Source of the DNA: Takakia lepidozioides
Taxonomy: Eukaryota > Streptophyta > Takakiopsida > Takakiales > Takakiaceae
Length of the DNA: 64,000 bases
Assembly: GCA_030704615.1 (NCBI GenBank)
Contig: CM060734.1
Coordinates: 52,342,042 to 52,406,041, forward strand
Reading direction: 5' to 3'
This document shows, one piece after another, positions 60,359 through 64,000 of the stretch; positions within the stretch are counted from its first letter, which is position 1, and each line of letters opens with the position of its first letter. The notes beneath the pieces are model-generated. The model did no database searches, had not been told where the DNA came from, and saw only the letters and a program-made list of their open reading frames with translations. The position numbers and the translations under genes are program-made.

Positions 60359-61061
60359 TAATAAAAAAAACATTGCTTCATTTACTTTTGAGAGGTTGGG
60401 TAGCATGTGAGCACATGCAGCGGGCGTGAGCACAAAGGCATATTCCAAATATTCCCAAAGATTTTGGAGAATATGCGATTGCGAAACCAAAATGCACTTA
60501 CGCGGTAAGAAACACGAAACTATCTTAGAACCATGCTCACGCGAAAAAATCATGAAATTAATCGTCCAAAGCTTACCTCACGTGAGTACAAAGACCCACA
60601 AATATATCTGCCAAAATCAAAGATCAGCGCATGTAAACAATGTGGCAAGAACCACCCAAAAAAAAAGGTTTCGCCAGCGAAACTTGGATTTTCGCCAGCG
60701 AAATTTGGTTTCGTCGGTGAAATTGGGGTTTGGTTTTGGTTTTTGTTTCTTTTTTAAGGTTTCTCCTTTTCACCTCCTTCTATATGTCTAACATTATATT
60801 GAAACACCATGGAGAGCCTATTAACGTAGAAAGACCCTATGTCCATCTATTATACGTATTTCCGCTGACATACATATAACCGTGGATCCTGATCACACGG
60901 CAATTTTTTTCTCATGCCGTTTGTGCTCGCGCGGTACTAACATACCCCCCCCCCCCCAACTTTTGAGAAAAAAAGAACCATAGGGTAGTGTGTGCTTCAT
61001 ACTGCTTGTGATATAGGAATTGGTGCTCCAATTCCTTACAACAACAGCAAAACTAAGGGAA
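60359..61061. other. Intergenic with short hairpin repeats and a C-run
   Basis: No gene. It holds the hairpin cluster described separately and a run of at least 12 C at about 60945. Confidence 0.5.
60669..60722. repeat. Three short hairpin units
   Basis: TTTCGCCAGCGAAA occurs at 60669-60682 and 60690-60703, with a variant TTTCGTCGGTGAAA at 60709-60722. Each can fold on itself (TTTCGC against GCGAAA). Confidence 0.7.
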
Positions 61062-61391
61062 ATGGCAGGTACCAAGCGGAAGGCACCAAGTTCTTATGCG
61101 CAAGTGAATTTCAAAATCAGCCCGGCGTTGCGGAAGATCGAGCAGGACACAGAGACACAGGAGACGTTGGATAGTCTTGGCCTGCGATACTTCATCATCA
61201 CGCTGGACTGAAACCTTAAGCACGACGAGCTGTGCAGGGAGTTTTTGGAGAATTACAACACCAGCACTCGAAGCACAAATGTCAGCGACACACACATTCT
61301 GCTGACGGAGAAGTACTTGGCGGAAGTGTTTCACCTTCCCAGTCTGGACGTACCGCAAACCTCCAAGGTTTGTATTTGCAGATTTGTTTGA
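61062..61391 (+). pseudogene. Unrecognised coding relic, possibly transposon-derived
   Basis: An open frame from ATG 61062 reads MAGTKRKAPSSYAQVNFKIS and continues to LGLRYFIITLD. After one TGA (61209-61211) the same frame continues with HDELCREFLENYNTSTR, HILLTEKYLAEVFHLPS and stops at about 61391. The continuity after the stop suggests a recently broken frame. I cannot name the family. Large polyproteins or mobile-element genes often start this way in plants, but no catalytic motif is present. Confidence 0.4.
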
Positions 61392-62454
61392 GAATCTCAA
61401 CCAAGCCGATCAGGGCTACACATGCAGTCACAGCAAAAGCCCCGGCTTTAGGAAGATAGCCCCGGTACTTAGCACGTTGCTTTGCCTCAGGCAAAACCAC
61501 AACTTCGCCGGCCCGATTGGTATCGAATTAAAAATGCAAGGAAAAGTTAACCTTGGAAAATGCCACAACATGAAGAGAAAGCCATGCATATGCATGAGTG
61601 AAGATAATAATAAAGCAGCCTTCGGGCATGTAAGGGTTTTAATTTTTTTCCCTCAAAAATCGTCAATAAAACTAACAAGGGCCTCATCCCCTTTCACCAA
61701 AAAATAAAATAAAATAATAAAATAATAAAAACTATGCCTACAGGTAAATTTTTTTAAAAAAACTTAAAAAAAACTGTGTGTGTGCCTTATGGCGTGTCAG
61801 GGGTTTTAATTTTTTTCCCCGAATAATCTCAAATAAATTGTAAGGGCTTTCACCCAACCAAATTTTTTTTATAATAAAGTTAACCAGGGCTATAATCCCC
61901 CTGTTAGCAAAAAATAAAATAAAAAATGAAATGAAAAAACTAAAAAATTAAAATAAAGCTAAAACCAAAACTAAAATAGACGAAAAAAAAGAAGAAAAAG
62001 AAAACTGTGCAAGCCAGGCCACGTCACCCTACGAGAGCACGTCAGCATAGGTATCTACTACCCACAGAGAGTATGTGAGGGGGCAGAGGAAGAGGCTGCA
62101 GTATGGGCGAATTCTTGCGGAGAGTGATGTCATCTGCGCTCTCAATTTGATTTGCTCGCATGCAACATCTCTCCCATTCTCTGTGTCCGAGTTTCTGCAG
62201 TCTGTTGCTGGCGGTTTCGGCAAGGCTGCAGCAGATGGAATTTACGTGTATGTTTTGATGTCTCTCCTCTGGTTTTTCCTCATTCAGTAGTCGCTTCACC
62301 GACTCGCCCTCTCGAACAGATAGTGGGTTGCTGGAGAGGTTCAATTTGCAACTTGTCGCCTCTACCGCCGTCTCTGTTTGTTGCGGCTCGTGTGGAGACG
62401 TTTTGAAACAGAGCGGGGCGAAGCAGGTTTATCAGCTAGGCTCAGTCGTGAACC
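61392..62454. other. A-rich intergenic DNA upstream of the MTP gene
   Basis: Between about 61690 and 62000 the sequence is mostly A/T with imperfect repeats of GGGTTTTAATTTTTTTCCC (about 61635 and 61800). The last 400 bp probably hold the promoter and leader of the CDF transporter gene. Confidence 0.45.
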
Positions 62455-64000
62455 ATGGGTGACAGGATAGAGGCGAGGTCTCCTGAGCACGGTACACACA
62501 CAGAGGCATTGCTGTGGTCAGACGCAGGTGCTGAGAGAGCGTGGCGCCTGAATGTGGACTCATTTCGTCCACAAGAACCAAGTCCCCGACGGTCGACCGA
62601 GAGCACCATCTGTGATTGCCTTCACAGATTAGGTGAGGCCCGGTCGCTCTTGCTACTTTCGCTGTATCATTTGATGTAATCATATGCCGATTTTGATAAG
62701 ATTTAGTTTAGCTTTTGTCCAACTTGTGCCCCTAGCTGTCGTTCTTGACTTGCCTTTTGTGCTACTCCTCCTGTGTGTTGGCAAGTATCTTGGGACCTCG
62801 TAACTGAAAGGATTAGGTTTTCAACTGTACCTGATCTTGGGTGTGTTTGCCTGCATCTGAATATGGAAAAGACTGCTCTGGCATTTGTTCATGTTGATGC
62901 ATAGTTTATGGCATCCTTAGCCGTTAGATGCTCATGACCGAGCCTTGTTCTGGGCCTTACGCTTACAATGACGCTTCATTTCATGTTAAAAGAGTGAACA
63001 GTGAGAAATATGAGAATGCTCTGTATCATAAGAGAGATTGAAGAACACCATCACTCTTGGCTTGCGGTTCTGCAGATAAATTAATATTTTTTAATTTTTT
63101 TGACAACTATCTTAATCTCATCTTGTCATTAGCTTTGGGATCTGCAGACCAGGCATTTATGGTCATCTTTTTTTCCAAGTGATAAAGTCAGATAGTAGAT
63201 CAAGGTTTTGCTAACACAACAGGATGACCACAGGTCCAGAAAGGGGAATTGATAAGTACTATCGGCAGCAGGAAGAGATGCTGGAGGGTTTTGTTGAGAT
63301 GGATGCTATCGCAGAGCGAGGGTACACACCCACCACTACGCAAGTAAACGCCTAAACATGTTTTCCTTTGATTGTTTCATTTATTGCTGCCCCCATCAGG
63401 TGCTTTGGATCAGTCATCCAAAAGATTAGTGAGAAAGAACTACTCCAGCAGACTAGCGCACTGCTGGATAATGAAGATGGTTGTAACACTTTTATCACTA
63501 CAACAAATTACAAAAATGAGCCTCCCTTTGTTCACAAGGAACAAGAAGATTACATCCCCCAAGGAGAACTCACTACACAAATCGTGGAAGCCTCTCTTTT
63601 GCCTTTAATTGAGTTATGTTTCTGAAATGTGAATGTCTTTTGGAGTACAGGAGGAGCGGGAGAGTGTTAGAAAGGGAGAACGACTGGCAATCCGGATTTC
63701 GAATGTGGCTAATATGCTAATATTTGCTGCCAAAGTATATGCCTGTATCAAGAGTGGGTCACTAGCGATAATTGCTTCCACGCTGGACTCCCTGTTGGAC
63801 CTGCTGTCAGGATTCATTCTGTGGTTCGCGGCAATGTCCATGCGCAAGCAGAACCCATACTTGTATCCAATCGGCAAGAAACGTATGCAGCCATTGGTTG
63901 GTTCACCTGGCCGGCCTGCGTCATTTGTGTACAGAGTAGCAATCATTCCCTGGGGATGGAAGTTGGAGGCTTTGAATGAGAAGGCTTGGAAGGGTAAACA
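62455..64000 (+). CDS. Mn-type cation diffusion facilitator (MTP8-11 group), 5' part, runs off the window
   Basis: Three exons are seen: 62455-62632, 63234-63343 and 63651-63896 (phases 1, 0, 0). The next intron starts at 63897 (GTTGGT). The N-terminal cytosolic part has [13 protein letters not shown], then [40 protein letters not shown]. Transmembrane helix 1 ([20 protein letters not shown]), [19 protein letters not shown] with the D-x-x-x-D metal site (here T-L-D-S-L-L-D) and helix 2 ([11 protein letters not shown]) follow, then [15 protein letters not shown]. The DxxxD first site and the short GKKR loop are typical of plant Mn-CDF proteins of Golgi or vacuole membranes. The C-terminal half lies beyond 64000. 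Confidence 0.9.

Overview
The window is nuclear DNA of a land plant. The genes are split by GT-AG introns and belong to plant families: ELF3, root-cap protein, S1-type secreted protein, mitochondrial ATP synthase delta/epsilon, NSUN5, DDX3-type helicase and Mn-type CDF transporter. No species can be named from the sequence. The retroelement type and a Crinkler-like NTPase relic would fit a seed-free plant (bryophyte or lycophyte), but that is only an inference. I saw no rRNA or convincing tRNA gene and no CRISPR array.

Layout. 0.8-11.4 kb: a decayed Crinkler-like P-loop gene is interrupted by a 9.1-kb LTR retrotransposon of Ty3/gypsy type (1404-10497). Besides gag, protease, RT, RNase H and integrase, this element encodes a C5-cytosine DNA methyltransferase domain and a PHD finger behind the integrase. 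Its centre (about 5850-8250) is inverted relative to the flanks, which splits the methyltransferase over both strands. Its terminal repeats are arranged as split direct repeats. 11.8-12.7 kb: relics that may derive from eIF4B. 13.5-17.8 kb (minus): an ELF3-like clock gene with in-frame tandem duplications at both ends and in-frame stops near its 3' end. 19-23.4 kb: gene-poor. 23.4-29 kb (minus): a multi-exon gene joining CCCH, RRM, LOTUS and RING domains. 30.2 kb (minus): an S1-family secreted protein with a duplicated upstream block carrying AAAATATCT motifs. 32.1-35.8 kb (minus): a complete six-exon DDX3/DED1-type helicase. 37.5 kb (plus): an unrecognised protein with an acidic tail. 40.3-41.6 kb (minus): a root-cap family gene with one nonsense codon. 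42.4-51.0 kb (minus): a complete 13-exon NSUN5-type rRNA m5C methyltransferase with an antisense LINE fragment in intron 7. 51.4-52.8 kb (plus): the mitochondrial ATP synthase delta subunit, head to head with NSUN5. 55.2-55.6 kb: a solo LTR related to the gypsy element. 56.5-60.4 kb: a PIF/Harbinger DNA transposon with TIRs and a TAA target-site duplication. 62.5 kb to the right end: the 5' half of an Mn-CDF (MTP8-11 type) transporter.

The host genes are unrelated housekeeping or regulatory loci in a repeat-rich neighbourhood and do not form a pathway. The most unusual system is the retrotransposon that appears to carry its own DNA methyltransferase (a chromatin writer) and PHD finger (a chromatin reader). 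This copy is dead: it has stops, frameshifts and the inversion, but its layout can be reconstructed from the domain order.
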